Below are positions 24,854-34,755 of a stretch of DNA of 64,000 nt, in pieces. The stretch is from Calycina herbarum (Eukaryota; Ascomycota; Leotiomycetes; Helotiales; Pezizellaceae): NCBI GenBank assembly GCA_001414485.1, contig LLEY01000029.1:186001-250000 (forward strand). Reading direction: 5' to 3'. Both the position numbers and the translations under genes were made by a program. The notes below the pieces were generated by a model, which saw only the letters and a program-made list of their open reading frames with translations, was not told the origin of the DNA and searched no databases. Each line of letters starts with the position of its first letter. Position 1 is the stretch's first letter.

Positions 24854-25254
24854 AGTAAATCTTTGTAGTGCTTCGTTTAGTTAATAACGCGTTGTTTTCG
24901 AGTTCTTAGGTTACTAAAATGATATTAGCTTCTTAAGAAGATAATTAAACGTTGTAGTGTTAAGCTATTATGATTTAAAGGTGGTATATAGTACGTGACG
25001 AGGAAAGTGGGCGACCCGCTTATGTGGGCGACTCGCTTATGAAACACGTTAATCAATTAATAATCGATTAATTGATTAATTTGTTCTCACGCTGAGGGTA
25101 AATATCCCCTCTTCAACCCCCCCTAACTCCACCTCCCTAAACAAAATCGAACGCCAGTCTCCTTTCTCATGCATCAGTTGGAAATCACCACCAGTGTTTT
25201 AATTCCATATTCCATTTTGACTCCGGTCAACGATTTCGCCAAAGTAACCCATCA

Positions 25255-26066
25255 TTACTTTGCACCATCTTGCTCGCTGTCCTGTAGAAGAATTCTCAAC
25301 ATTTCCCTCCCCATCTTATGATACCCCTTGAGATGTTGTGTCAAGTGATATTTTCGCTTGAAGGCAGCGTTCCCAACATGCCTTGTACAGAACGTGCAAG
25401 GATAGGTTCCGGGAAGAAAGTCGCGGACATGTCGGCTAAGCGAATCAGCTCGAGAAAATCCAGTGCCGCATGTGCATTCATAGGAAGGGTGGCCAGCCTG
25501 CTTGGAATGCTCTTGCAGTGCGGTAATCGAGCGGAAGAGTGTGTAGCATGAGCTGCACGTGTTTGTTGGTGTGTGAGTGTGAGAGTGGGTTATTTCCGAG
25601 TGGTTCATCGCTTGTGGGTTCATTTGAGATTCTGGGTCTGGGGCAAACCCGGTGTTGAAAAGGAGGGTTTCCGAATCGTCATTCGTTGACAAATGCCTAT
25701 ATCTTCATGGTCAGAATGAAATCGAAGTGTGCCTGTGTGCCTGCGGTGGAATTTCATGACATACATGTTCTGCAGCCAATTGAAACTCAAATTTGGGATA
25801 GGGGCGGGGAAGCTTTCTGACGACCAATCAATATTCTCAGCTACGACCGACATGCCGGTGCCCTCAAGGGATTCAACGTTTGATTGGCCCAACTCTTTTC
25901 CAGGCGGAGAGACGACACGTGACACATCCCAATGTTCCCTGTCTTGTGCTGGCGAACTGCTTGAGGCAAAGTCAAGTCTAGACAAATGCATATTTGAGTA
26001 ATCCTCATCCGTATTCCCATCGTTGTTGATCAAGTTCGAAGAATGTTTTGTCTGTAAAGAAGACAT
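25255..26066 (-). CDS. C2H2 zinc-finger protein, two exons
   Basis: Predicted exons are 26066-25765 and 25696-25255, coding for 247 aa. The 68-bp intron (25697-25764) has GTATGT donor, CTGAC branch-like site and ATAG acceptor; joining keeps the frame. Residues 1-140 are polar and probably disordered. The C-terminal part has Cys/His motifs: C148-C151 with H164/H170, C175-C177 with H189, and C201-C204 with His near 218-227, followed by a basic tail. These resemble degenerate C2H2 fingers, so nuclear DNA or RNA binding is likely, but finger spacing is irregular. The gene lies only 200 bp from the edge of the transposon block. No named orthologue recognised. Confidence 0.75.
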
Positions 26067-26483
26067 TGCGAAAATGCTCCGTAGGTAGTACTGGGGTAAT
26101 TCTCAAAAGATCTTCCTGGAAGTGCAGGCAATTTCTTACTTTGTCCTCTCATATTTTTTGAGGCGGGTTCGGAATTAGATATAAGAGTGTGGTGACCCTT
26201 GTCAGTGTTCATTTTGCGAACCAAGACAAAAAAATGCGAACCATTTAATCGTAGAAATGTGTATGTGATCATGTGATTTATATCTATGCCAAGGTCTCAA
26301 GGTAAGGGAGGTAGATATTTAAAACCAAGAAAAGTAATGTTTCTAGCTGGTATCAAAACTGGTTGTTTTACTTAATTTTCAAAAAAAGTAAATGGAACTA
26401 AATAGATGGTTTACACTTTGAAAACACGTATATCTCGTGATTTGGATGGGGGACTACACTACACTGAGTATAGAAGAGTACAT

Positions 26484-26556
26484 GGCGTAGTATATACTGA
26501 GTGCCGCGGCTTGTAGCGCTCGGTCCCCTCTCGCGGCACTCAGTACATACTACGCC
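26484..26556. repeat. 25-bp inverted repeat (hairpin)
   Basis: Arms 26484-26508 and 26532-26556 are reverse complements with one mismatch; the core is ACTGAGTGCCGCG. The loop is 23 bp. Could be a miniature transposon end pair or a transcript hairpin; no flanking duplication is evident. Confidence 0.75.
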
Positions 26557-27995
26557 TTGTAAGTGTTGATAAAGAGGGTGCTTGGTCCGATTGTCAGTCT
26601 TTCTGAAGAACCCCACACTTACAATTGGGCCAATCAAAAATCCACGAGATCTCGCCCTATTCTGGACGAGGCTCGGCCAAAGTCCCGCCCTACGCCCAAT
26701 GCTCGCCCTAATTGATCATTGTAATTTGGTCAGGCTTTTCCAGTTTAGCCTAGTAATGATAAACCAATTGAAATAGAAGATTCATGACATTTTCCATACT
26801 CTTGTGTCAGAGGTTTGACTTGGCAAATATAAGCTCACCCAGCAATCCAAAGTAAGAAACTCGTAGGGTTCAGGACCCGAAGTGCCCGAGATTCCAAGAA
26901 GTACATATGAAATGATCTCCATTGTAGACTTGAATTGGGGGTTTTGACAGTGCCGAAGTCTTCTAACAGAAAGACATTTTCTAATCGTTTCTTTGGTTAT
27001 GGCCGTTTAGGCGAGTTGATCCGGATAGTTTGACTATCTTGTGCCGCATCCCCTGCATTCGCGCGTTTCGCGCGTCTTCTGCTCTTCTGCTCCTTGTGAC
27101 TGTTCGTACTCACGTCTTCTGATTGTTTCCAATTACACTTGTTTAAATTCCAAGGGGAAAATCAATTGGGCGCGTGGAGTTGCAGTTCCACTGTGGCACA
27201 ATCTACCCTAGAAAGCTAGAACAATGAGCTAGGTAGGCAGGTACGACCCGGAGTGTTACTGCCGCTTTTACTTTGTTTACTTTTGCAATCAATCTTAAAT
27301 TGTCATACTTGGAGGTGTTGGAGACGAAGTGTCGTGTGTTCAGATGCTTGCGATCTAAATTGTCAATTGAGGACACGATTGAAAGGAGGCTCTCGGCCTG
27401 CAGGGGTTCTCTCTCCGCTTCTAGGTATGTGCTAATTGGGTGGAGGATAGATTAATAAAATAAAATCAATAAACTTACAAGAAGAGTTCACTTAATAGAT
27501 TTCCATTAGTTCTAATCATTGTCTGCTATTCTGTTGGTTTAATTTAATTGTTCTGGGCGCTCAAGAGCTGCAATTCCGCTTGTTAGTGGCATGGCTCAGT
27601 GCGGTGCACGCTACAGGAGAGTTACAGCTACATGCAGTTTCAGGCTGGCGAGATGTTTGTGGCAAATGTGCTGGAGTACAAACCCGGAAACAAACATAGG
27701 AATTGCAAACATAGTCTTGATCGATGGCCAGGAGATCTCCAACTTGGCAAAATCTCCAAAATCTAATCAGGACCGAAGACTTCCAGTTCCGGGTTCCTCT
27801 CGCCGGGCGTGCACATCACGGCTATTTTCATCCGAAGGAATTGACCCAGTTTTGATGCCCACAATGTGGATAAAGTCAAGGAGCGAACCAATTCGGTGGA
27901 AACTCGATCACAATAACAAGAAACCAAGGCCGAGATCATGTGATTTAACGACCTCCCTCTTCTTCGGAACTGCAGAAGTACTTCCGTACCTGCCG

Positions 27996-28130
27996 GTAAT
28001 GTTGGTGGCTGTCGCGAAGTGCAACAAACCCACCTAAAAGGATACAAAGACGAGAACATCATCAGTAATGTTGGTGGCTGTCGCGAAGTGCAACAAACCC
28101 ACCCAAAAGAATACAAAGACGAGAACATCA
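27996..28130. repeat. 69-bp tandem duplication plus partial third unit
   Basis: Units 27996-28064 and 28065-28130 share the start GTAATGTTGGTGGCTGTCGC and differ at a few positions; a third partial unit starts near 28131. The period of 69 is a multiple of three, which creates apparent repeated peptides in several frames on both strands. Confidence 0.85.
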
Positions 28131-28965
28131 TCTGTTGGTGGCTGTTGCGACTTACAACAGAGAGGATTTGCATCCCCGAGATCACCGAATGCAGTTGCTT
28201 ACCCATCAGCTTACCGAGCATGCACCGCATCTTAGTTTGGTACCGATGTGCAATATATTTTTGAGGATCTTATTTGGTACGATGTAGAGAGATTGTAGTA
28301 AAAAATGATTACAGTATGTGACCTAATAGTGCTTCAGGCATGTTACAGGGACCTAGTGGTGGGCTGGGTGCCCCTCTTTCAACTGTTTTAACGAGTGACC
28401 CCTATTTCTCACAACCATAACATTTCACAACATCAAAAATCTTGTACATTTGGTTCAAAGTATTGCATTCAAATTCTTTGCATGCTGAACTCAATTTGTT
28501 CTAGTTTCCGTTCGTATATTACAACCACTCAAGTTCATCGAGTTTCTTCGGAACGTCATCCAGACCCGCATGAAGACAAATCAACCTGCTCAAGCCCCCA
28601 TGAAAACCCTGGAAAGAACCCAACTCTCTACGAGAGATCTAGTTTACACAGCCGGGATACGTCTGACCTTTGACGATGATGTTCCACTTCTCGGTATCGA
28701 ACCTGTCGAGGACTTGTCAGCATAATGGTTCATTATTAGAAAGTCAAGCCCCAAAGAGAACAAGAACTATGCTCACAAAGAGGTTGATGGAATAATAAGG
28801 AGGTAGACGTTAAGGATGCTTACTCTTGGCCACACATTCCGTTACCAACCTGGCAAGGTCCGACAAGGTCATTGGCATATGCGGATAGTGTGCGACCCTC
28901 CTTTCCAATATTGACCCAGTTCTAAGAAAGCGGTGGTCAGTTGTTAGTTACTACCGGTAAGTGAT

Positions 28966-29638
28966 TCAGGAATTAGGAATTGTTACATCATTGCACAAGA
29001 CGACCCCATCATTGCTGTAGCATGCGATTTGAATACAGCTGCGAGCCTGAGCAGTACAAATGGTTGGTCCGAGGTTGTCTGAAATAGTCAGCCTTGAAAG
29101 AAATAGTATGTGTTGGTGCTACTTACCAAGGGCATCGATGGCTTGGAAGATATTACCGATTCCAGCATATGGCCAGTATTGGTTGTTATTAGAGCAGCAA
29201 ATGATGCCGTCCTGAAGGCCTTTCAGGTTAGTAGACGAAAGATTAGCTGGCAAATTTCAGGAATTCAACGTACTCGGACGCGGGGCTTGAGTTGAGCAGT
29301 ATCTGTGGCAGCAGGAATGTGGGAACGCCAATCTGGGTGTAGAGCATCCAGCTGGGCATGAACAGACTGATGAGGTTAGCGATGCTTGAATGGCATTGGA
29401 AGTATATTCAAGAAGCGTATCTTACTTGAGCTGTGCCATTGAGAGTGTATTGCTTTCCACCGATGTCAACGGACCACATGGCGGGAACAAGGGGGAAAGG
29501 AAGGTCGTGGAGGTCATTTCTAATGGTGAGTCCTTCAGAGATTGGTGCTGCGTCGTGAGCCTTGATATCAACACCAGGTGTTGCCGTAGCAAGGGTGATC
29601 AAGCCAGCAATGCTGAGAACCATGGAAGTGACCTTCAT
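28966..29638 (-). CDS. Small secreted cysteine-containing protein, four exons (effector-like)
   Basis: Predicted exons are 29638-29426, 29366-29274, 29211-29127 and 29078-28966, giving 167 aa. Introns of 59, 62 and 48 bp have GTAAGA, GTACGT and GTAAGT donors; the first two have CTAAC branch sites, and all joins keep frame. Residues 1 to about 20 (MKVTSMVLSIAGLITLATAT) form a classical signal peptide. The mature chain has DIGGKQYTLNG, DWRSHIPAATD, a Cys pair in DGIICCSNNN, then ICTAQARSC, IACYSND and VVLCND: six Cys, all in the C-terminal half. The start at 29638 is preferred over the upstream in-frame ATG at 29782 because it begins the signal peptide. Likely extracellular; no enzyme motif. 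Not a hydrophobin, since the eight-Cys pattern is absent. Confidence 0.8.
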
Positions 29639-29743
29639 GATTGCTGTTTTGAGGATGAAGAGGTGTTGATGGTGTATGTATTGTTGCTGAGGAAAGTGTA
29701 AAAAGTAGTGAGTGTTGGGGGATGGATGGAGGTGGAAGGAGAT

Positions 29744-29760
29744 ACTTTTATGGATATTGG
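29744..29760 (-). promoter_or_regulatory. CCAAT and TATA-like elements of the secreted-protein gene
   Basis: On the minus strand CCAATA is followed at once by CCATAAAAGT, about 105-115 bp before the ATG at 29638. Spacing suits a core promoter. Seen by eye only. Confidence 0.4.
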
Positions 29761-30847
29761 CCCCGGCTTTCTCCTCGTCCAAGGTTGAGCAAACCGAGCA
29801 GATTTCCTAATATGGTTAGTTGGACCTCATCTTATGACGTGCAGGGGTAATATGTATACATCGAATGGAACCTGGATGTTCTTCTTGACTCTTGGCGTCA
29901 AATATGTTAGGTTAGGACCCCACTTGACAGTTCACAATTACAATGTATGTCTATTGATTTCCTTTACACCTCCGAAGAAAATTGTTCACCTTGGTAGTCT
30001 TCCTCGGGTAATTTCACACAGCATTATTTTTGATTTGAAGGGCTTGTCATCGAAAGAGCGAATCATAAGTACGCATCTGGAGGAAAGTCTCCACCACTCT
30101 GGCAGTGGTACTATGTGTTACTCTCTTTATTTGACTTGATGTATATCCACTGAATAACGCTGCTCTAGAAGGTTCGGATCAATGAAGTTAAGTGGAAATA
30201 GTGATGGAGAGCAATTGAGATTAACAAATCTCAACTCACTTGATCTTATTCAAAGTTAGCTATCTTTTTTTAAATTATTCTAAACATTTGATACAGTGGT
30301 TGTAGCTGGATAAGCTCAAAGCGATAACGAGAATTTACTCATCTTCTCTTTGGTCTATTGCAATATCCATTTCTTGCAATTTTGTCTTACAACCAAATAC
30401 CACCCCAAAAAAAGAAGCGTGGCTTTTCTGTTTCATCAGATTCAGGTTTTTTGTCTCAACACTGTCATCAAAATGAGTCAAAAAGGCTGGCCCCGTTGTT
30501 GCCACATCGTATGTAGTGCCATCAATCTACCCACTACCAAATATCTTCACGCACTCTCCCAACACTACCAAAACTATTTTACCACTTCATGGATCCATTT
30601 CGCAAGGTTACTGGAAATCTCACCGTTTTATTTTTTTGCAAATCCCAACGAGCCTTGGGTTATTTGGCTTCGCGTCAGTGAATACGTTATGGGGGGTTCA
30701 GTTTCGGCTTCCCAGAATTGTCTACATCGCTCCAGTAAATTCTTAACTGCTCGTTTCGTTCCTATGAGACAGATTCTTCGATACTGAAAAGTCGATATAA
30801 GACTGCTCCAGCCCCAGGCACTCAAGTTGTTATTACCACCGACAATC
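29761..30847. other. Intergenic region; possible decayed coding fragment at 30,350-30,790
   Basis: Two overlapping plus frames (30350-30787 and 30516-30746) cover the same bases. The second ends in FRLPRIVYIAPV, reminiscent of the end of the fungal 2EXR motif (LPxELR...PRxVxI), while the first has PNEPWVIW in the place of the beginning. This could be a frameshifted 5' part of the next gene or chance. Not called as a gene. Confidence 0.3.
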
Positions 30848-31538
30848 ATGGAATTGTTTTCCAGAGACAAGACACGAGGCGCTATGGAATCTGCCCCCCA
30901 TCAACTATTCAACCTAGTCAATATCCCTCCGATTCCAGCGCACCCAGCAATCAAGTCATTGGATGGCGGCGAGCGATTGGAAGTAGAGATAAATTTCAAG
31001 GAAAGCTCGCCTCGATGCATCCTCAGAACAGGTGGAGAGTATTCGTTTCTGCAAAGTAAAGCCCATTCTGCATCCAACTCCCGCAGCACAACAACAAGCT
31101 AACAGTATATTCCTCCCAGTTGATCAAACCATTCTCGGTATCCTTCCTCGATACGCAAACACTGCCCGCTCTCTCCAAATAACGATCTTCTTTCCCTCCG
31201 CCCCCATCTCCACCCAATTCAACAGGACAAGCGAAACCTACATCCGCACACTCTCCAACCTCATCAACTCCTTTCAAGATGCTGATAACATACAAGTTGC
31301 TGCAGAGATTGCAATTATGCGCGATCCTCGGACTGGCAAAGATGATTTCGTTTGGGATCAATTGAAGAACATGATTTATTTTTACAGATGCACGGTGGAG
31401 AATTTGCGGCTGTACATTGCTGCTGGTGAAGGGATGGAATGGCGGTTGGTGGAGAAAGACAGCCCGTTATATAGAAGACTGATGAGCCACAAAGAGTGTC
31501 TGGTTAATGAGGGGGCATTTTCGGACGTTGGCTCCTGA
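30848..31538 (+). CDS. Hypothetical protein, two exons
   Basis: Predicted exons are 30848-31055 and 31120-31538, coding for 208 aa. The 64-bp intron has donor GTAAAG, branch GCTAAC at 31098 and acceptor CCCAG at 31119; the frame continues as FLQ-IDQTILGILPRYAN. An in-frame ATG at 30827 would add seven residues. The product has no signal peptide or membrane segment and no motif I can name; the second half is rich in aromatic and charged residues (DDFVWDQLKNMIYFYRCTVENLRLY). Upstream sequence at 30600-30760 has decayed 2EXR-like signs, so the true gene may start further upstream or this may be the remaining part of a larger one. Confidence 0.55.
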
Positions 31539-32177
31539 TTTTGGGGCTGTTTCTGAGGCTTTTTTTGGTAGTCGGGGGGATAGCTCGGCTCTAAAGGTCA
31601 ATATCAAGGATATACACCTTCTCCCTCCTCACTTTGTTCCGCATTTTTACAAGATCTTCCATGGCTTCATCATCATCAATCAGGATCAACTAGATGTAGC
31701 TCGATGGCAACAAGCCAATTTTGTTTCCTACTAATACCTTTCTTATATCTTGCTTGTATATGAGCGTGGGAGCATGCGCTAATAAATTAAGCAAAGCGAG
31801 TTTTCCTATTTGTTTGTCACAATCACTTCTTCTATTAATCCTATATGAGTTAAGGAATGGATGATTTATGAACACAGAATACTCCCAGACATAGACAATT
31901 GTATTACGTTTCAACATCGACAGAACAACGGGGAGAAATGGGATTTCTTTTTGGCATTCTTGTAACTGAAATGATGAACTTTCTCAAGGCGATTCACCAT
32001 GAGTATGATCAACTCATTGGTTCGCTCGCCACCCTCTCACGTGCATGGCTTAGGAGACTGCCTATAAAACCAGCTTCGACATTGGAGTATATCTCTCTTC
32101 CATCCGCCCACCACGACACACATTCCACAATTCATCAACACAAAAATCAAGAAGAGATCAATTCTCCCATCGCAAAT
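31539..32177. other. Intergenic region and 5' leader of next gene
   Basis: Nothing recognisable up to about 32050. The rest contains a TATAAAA box (32063-32069) and a 108-bp A/C-rich leader typical of fungal 5' UTRs. Confidence 0.4.
32063..32069 (+). promoter_or_regulatory. TATAAAA box
   Basis: CCTATAAAAC lies about 110 bp before the ATG at 32178, a plausible core promoter for the coiled-coil gene. Its position inside the upstream open frame supports starting translation at 32178 rather than at 31899. Confidence 0.45.
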
Positions 32178-32858
32178 ATGTCTAACCAGAACAATATTTC
32201 CGGTTGGACTCCCCGAACCCCAAACGTGAGATTTGCGTCACAATCATATCCTCAACACCTTCAAAATAGCCCTCAATACCGCCAACAATCTCACTACCAA
32301 AACCAACACCATTACCAACACCATCGACACAACGCGCCGACAAACGGCCAAGCTCCACAGCCACCTTTTGCGCAACGAGCTACCCCTCCTTGCGCTCGTT
32401 GCCCAAAACTCGAGAAAGAGAAGGCTACAGTGGTCCAACATCTTGCGGATAGCAACATCACATGCAGGGAGCTCAAAGAGGAAGTCGCAGGTCTCAAGGT
32501 CAGACTCAAGACCAAAGACACCAATAGAAATGCGCTCCTCCAGAGTCTTGAAGAGAAGATCGTTAGGCAAGCAAGGGGCCTTCGTGAACACGACGAGTCT
32601 GCAGGCAAGAAAAATGCTGCAATTGAAGATCTCGAAGAGACCGTAGGCTTCTTTGCTCAAGAAAATACGGCCCTCGGAGAGTACGCTTTCGCTTGCGACG
32701 CCACTATTGCCACACGCAACTTGTCATATCAAGAGATAGAGGAGAAGCTTGAGAACGAAGTTGTAGCTAGGACCGAACTTCAGGAGAGTCACTTTAGTAT
32801 CATGCAGACTGTAGCTTTAGCTTACTTTTTTGGTATGCTTCTGTTGTGGTTTTGCTGA
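32178..32858 (+). CDS. Coiled-coil protein with C-terminal membrane anchor
   Basis: 226 aa in one exon. The frame is open from 31899, but the ATG at 32178 follows a TATA box and an A-rich leader and is chosen. Residues 1-70 are Gln/His/Asn/Pro-rich and disordered. C72 and C75 (PCARCPKLEKEK) form a single CxxC pair just before a heptad-rich region (about 76-205) expected to be coiled coil. The last 17 residues (TVALAYFFGMLLLWFC) are hydrophobic and end the protein, as in tail-anchored proteins. The layout matches the gene at 322-1978, though no sequence similarity is obvious. Function unknown. Confidence 0.7.
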   Translation: MSNQNNISGWTPRTPNVRFASQSYPQHLQNSPQYRQQSHYQNQHHYQHHRHNAPTNGQAPQPPFAQRATPPCARCPKLEKEKATVVQHLADSNITCRELKEEVAGLKVRLKTKDTNRNALLQSLEEKIVRQARGLREHDESAGKKNAAIEDLEETVGFFAQENTALGEYAFACDATIATRNLSYQEIEEKLENEVVARTELQESHFSIMQTVALAYFFGMLLLWFC

Positions 32859-34755
32859 GATACAGCTGTGCTCATATCCTCGATCAGGAATTGAGATTGC
32901 TGAGCTTTTCGCTGTTACTTGTATGGGTTAGGAGAACCTGGAGGGAGGGATGGAGGGGCCGCGGAAAGTGTACATAGCATCAATTGAGAATTTTTCAAAA
33001 ATAAAATTTAGACTTCCAGTGTTTGAAAGTGATCTCTATGAAGTAAGTCTCTCCACAGATCTTGGTCAAGTAACTCTATCGAACAAGATTACTTCCGTCA
33101 GAATACAATATAAAGTATCTAGTATTCTTATATTTCTTATAAGATATATAGTTTAAATACAATGATCTAACATGGCTGGTATATTTTGATTGAGCGAGCG
33201 TGTATCGGATAATAACTAAAGCTAGAATACTAAATAGTACACTCCAAGTACCTGGAGTAATGTCCATTTAAGATCTTTCTCCGAATGTCTAAGTTTATTC
33301 AGCATATGAAACAACATTACTGCAATAAGAATACGATTAAAGGACCCCGATCGCCTCTTATTTCCCGCAAGTCCAACCGAGTAAATACAGTTATCCGAGA
33401 TCTTCTAGAATAAATTGATCTAGTAAGTTTACATGAAATGATAGCCAGAGCTCTGGAACTCAACGTGCTCTCACCTTTCCCGTAAGTGAAATGCGATTAA
33501 CCGATACCACCTCGTAAACAAGTACAAGCAAGTAAGGTTTAAATGTAATGACGACCAAAGCTCTCACATTACAATACACGTAAGTCTCAATGATTCGAGA
33601 TGCCCCAAGAAACTATAATTCAGTAAGAATGATGAACAAGGCTCCAACACTGAACGATGAGATGAATTCATTACTCCGAGCTACAACGAAGCCCCATAGA
33701 ATGGCTAACTAGAAATAACCCAGTTTAGTTTGAGAAACGTCTGGCATACAAGTCATCACCACATGATAAACAGCAAACCGTTCAGTGCTCAAACCGTGTG
33801 GGAAAATGTAATGATCAACTGTTGATTACCCCTGAACCGGTGTCAGGGCCAACCTGGCGAGCCGAGAAGGCCAAAGTGGGGACGCATTGAAAAAAGGGAA
33901 ACTCTTTTCGTCACTCTAGTAAATATCATTGAATTTGTACACTCCAGGGCTTCTGGCTTCTGGCTTCGTTCAATTTCTACACCGGCTGTTGTTGAAATAA
34001 AAACATCAGAACATAATATGCAGAATGCAGAGTCTGTTCATTTTCTTTGTGAAGGCCAAAAAGAATAAACACTGCCCAATCAACTCAAAAGCTTGGTCTG
34101 GAGTGTTCGTGGCAAGTCTTGATCAAGTTTGACAAGTCTGCTGAAGACACGCCAAATTGAACAGGCGATGTCACGTGACAGGTCCCATTTTGGGAAAGAC
34201 TGATTACGGGTCAGCATGATGAAAGACAACCTCCGTATCAAAGTCAAGGCATGATCAAAAGTTTCTTCCATTCCTCTGCCTGTTCTACACCTACCGCTCC
34301 AAAAGAAGCAGGGGGTATTGTATCATGCATCGCCATCCCAAATAAATGAAAAACGAGACACCATTTTTTAACCTCACACACCCACCAATTCTCAATCACC
34401 AGGTTTTTCCATCCAAAGAGGCCCCTACTTTCCCAGCAATCCTCCCAGAAACTGCAAAACGAACAACAAAAATAGAAGAATGCAGAGTCATCTAGAATAC
34501 AGGCAAGAATATGCAACCTGATGCCCATAAGTAACTAAATTTTCTTTAAGCATTTGCACGCCACGCGCAAGAGAAAATTTGCCCAATGCCCGCCCCAATG
34601 TGATCAAAAGCGAAAAAGGAATAAAAGCAAGATCCAGCAGCAATGTAAATAACTTTTTGCAATGAAAAGTATGATAATATGGGAGTTTGCGAGGTTCGGG
34701 TGAGATTCAAAAAGTCGTGAAATGAGGTTGGTGGTGGGGTGATAGTGTCATTCAT
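32859..34755. other. Intergenic region, nothing recognised
   Basis: 1.9 kb with moderately AT-rich sequence at 32950-33300 and only short unrelated frames. It includes the 3' UTR of the minus-strand gene ending at 34756. No tRNA, terminal repeat or conserved frame was found by eye. Confidence 0.4.

Larger units (their letters stand above)
2789..25049 (-). mobile_element. Pogo/Fot1-type DNA transposon split by about 20 kb of nested retrotransposons
   Basis: Terminal inverted repeats of about 40 bp run from 2789 rightward and from 25049 leftward, both starting ACGTGTTTCATAAGCG, and each is flanked by TA (2787-2788 and 25050-25051). The TIR contains the block ATAAGCGAGTCGCC twice, about 16 bp apart. 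Remaining transposon sequence is 2789-4238 and 24854-25049, reading on the minus strand. A second copy of the family begins at 61564; by comparison about 212 bp of the transposase 5' region (61763-61974 of that copy) is missing here at the retrotransposon junction. The original element would have been close to 1.85 kb, the usual Fot1 size. Confidence 0.85.
26067..28965. other. Intergenic region without convincing gene
   Basis: About 2.9 kb of normal composition. Short open frames occur (for example 27591-28037 plus and 27763-28230 minus), but they overlap each other on opposite strands and cross a tandem repeat, so I do not call them. Contains the inverted repeat at 26484 and the 69-bp duplication at 27996. 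Confidence 0.45.

Noticed and set aside
27591..28230. Overlapping frames of about 150 codons on both strands
   Set aside because: They cross the 69-bp tandem repeat, which makes repeated peptides in any frame; no splice or family support.
28966..29638. Hydrophobin assignment of the secreted protein
   Set aside because: Six Cys with one adjacent pair rather than the eight-Cys, two-pair hydrophobin pattern.
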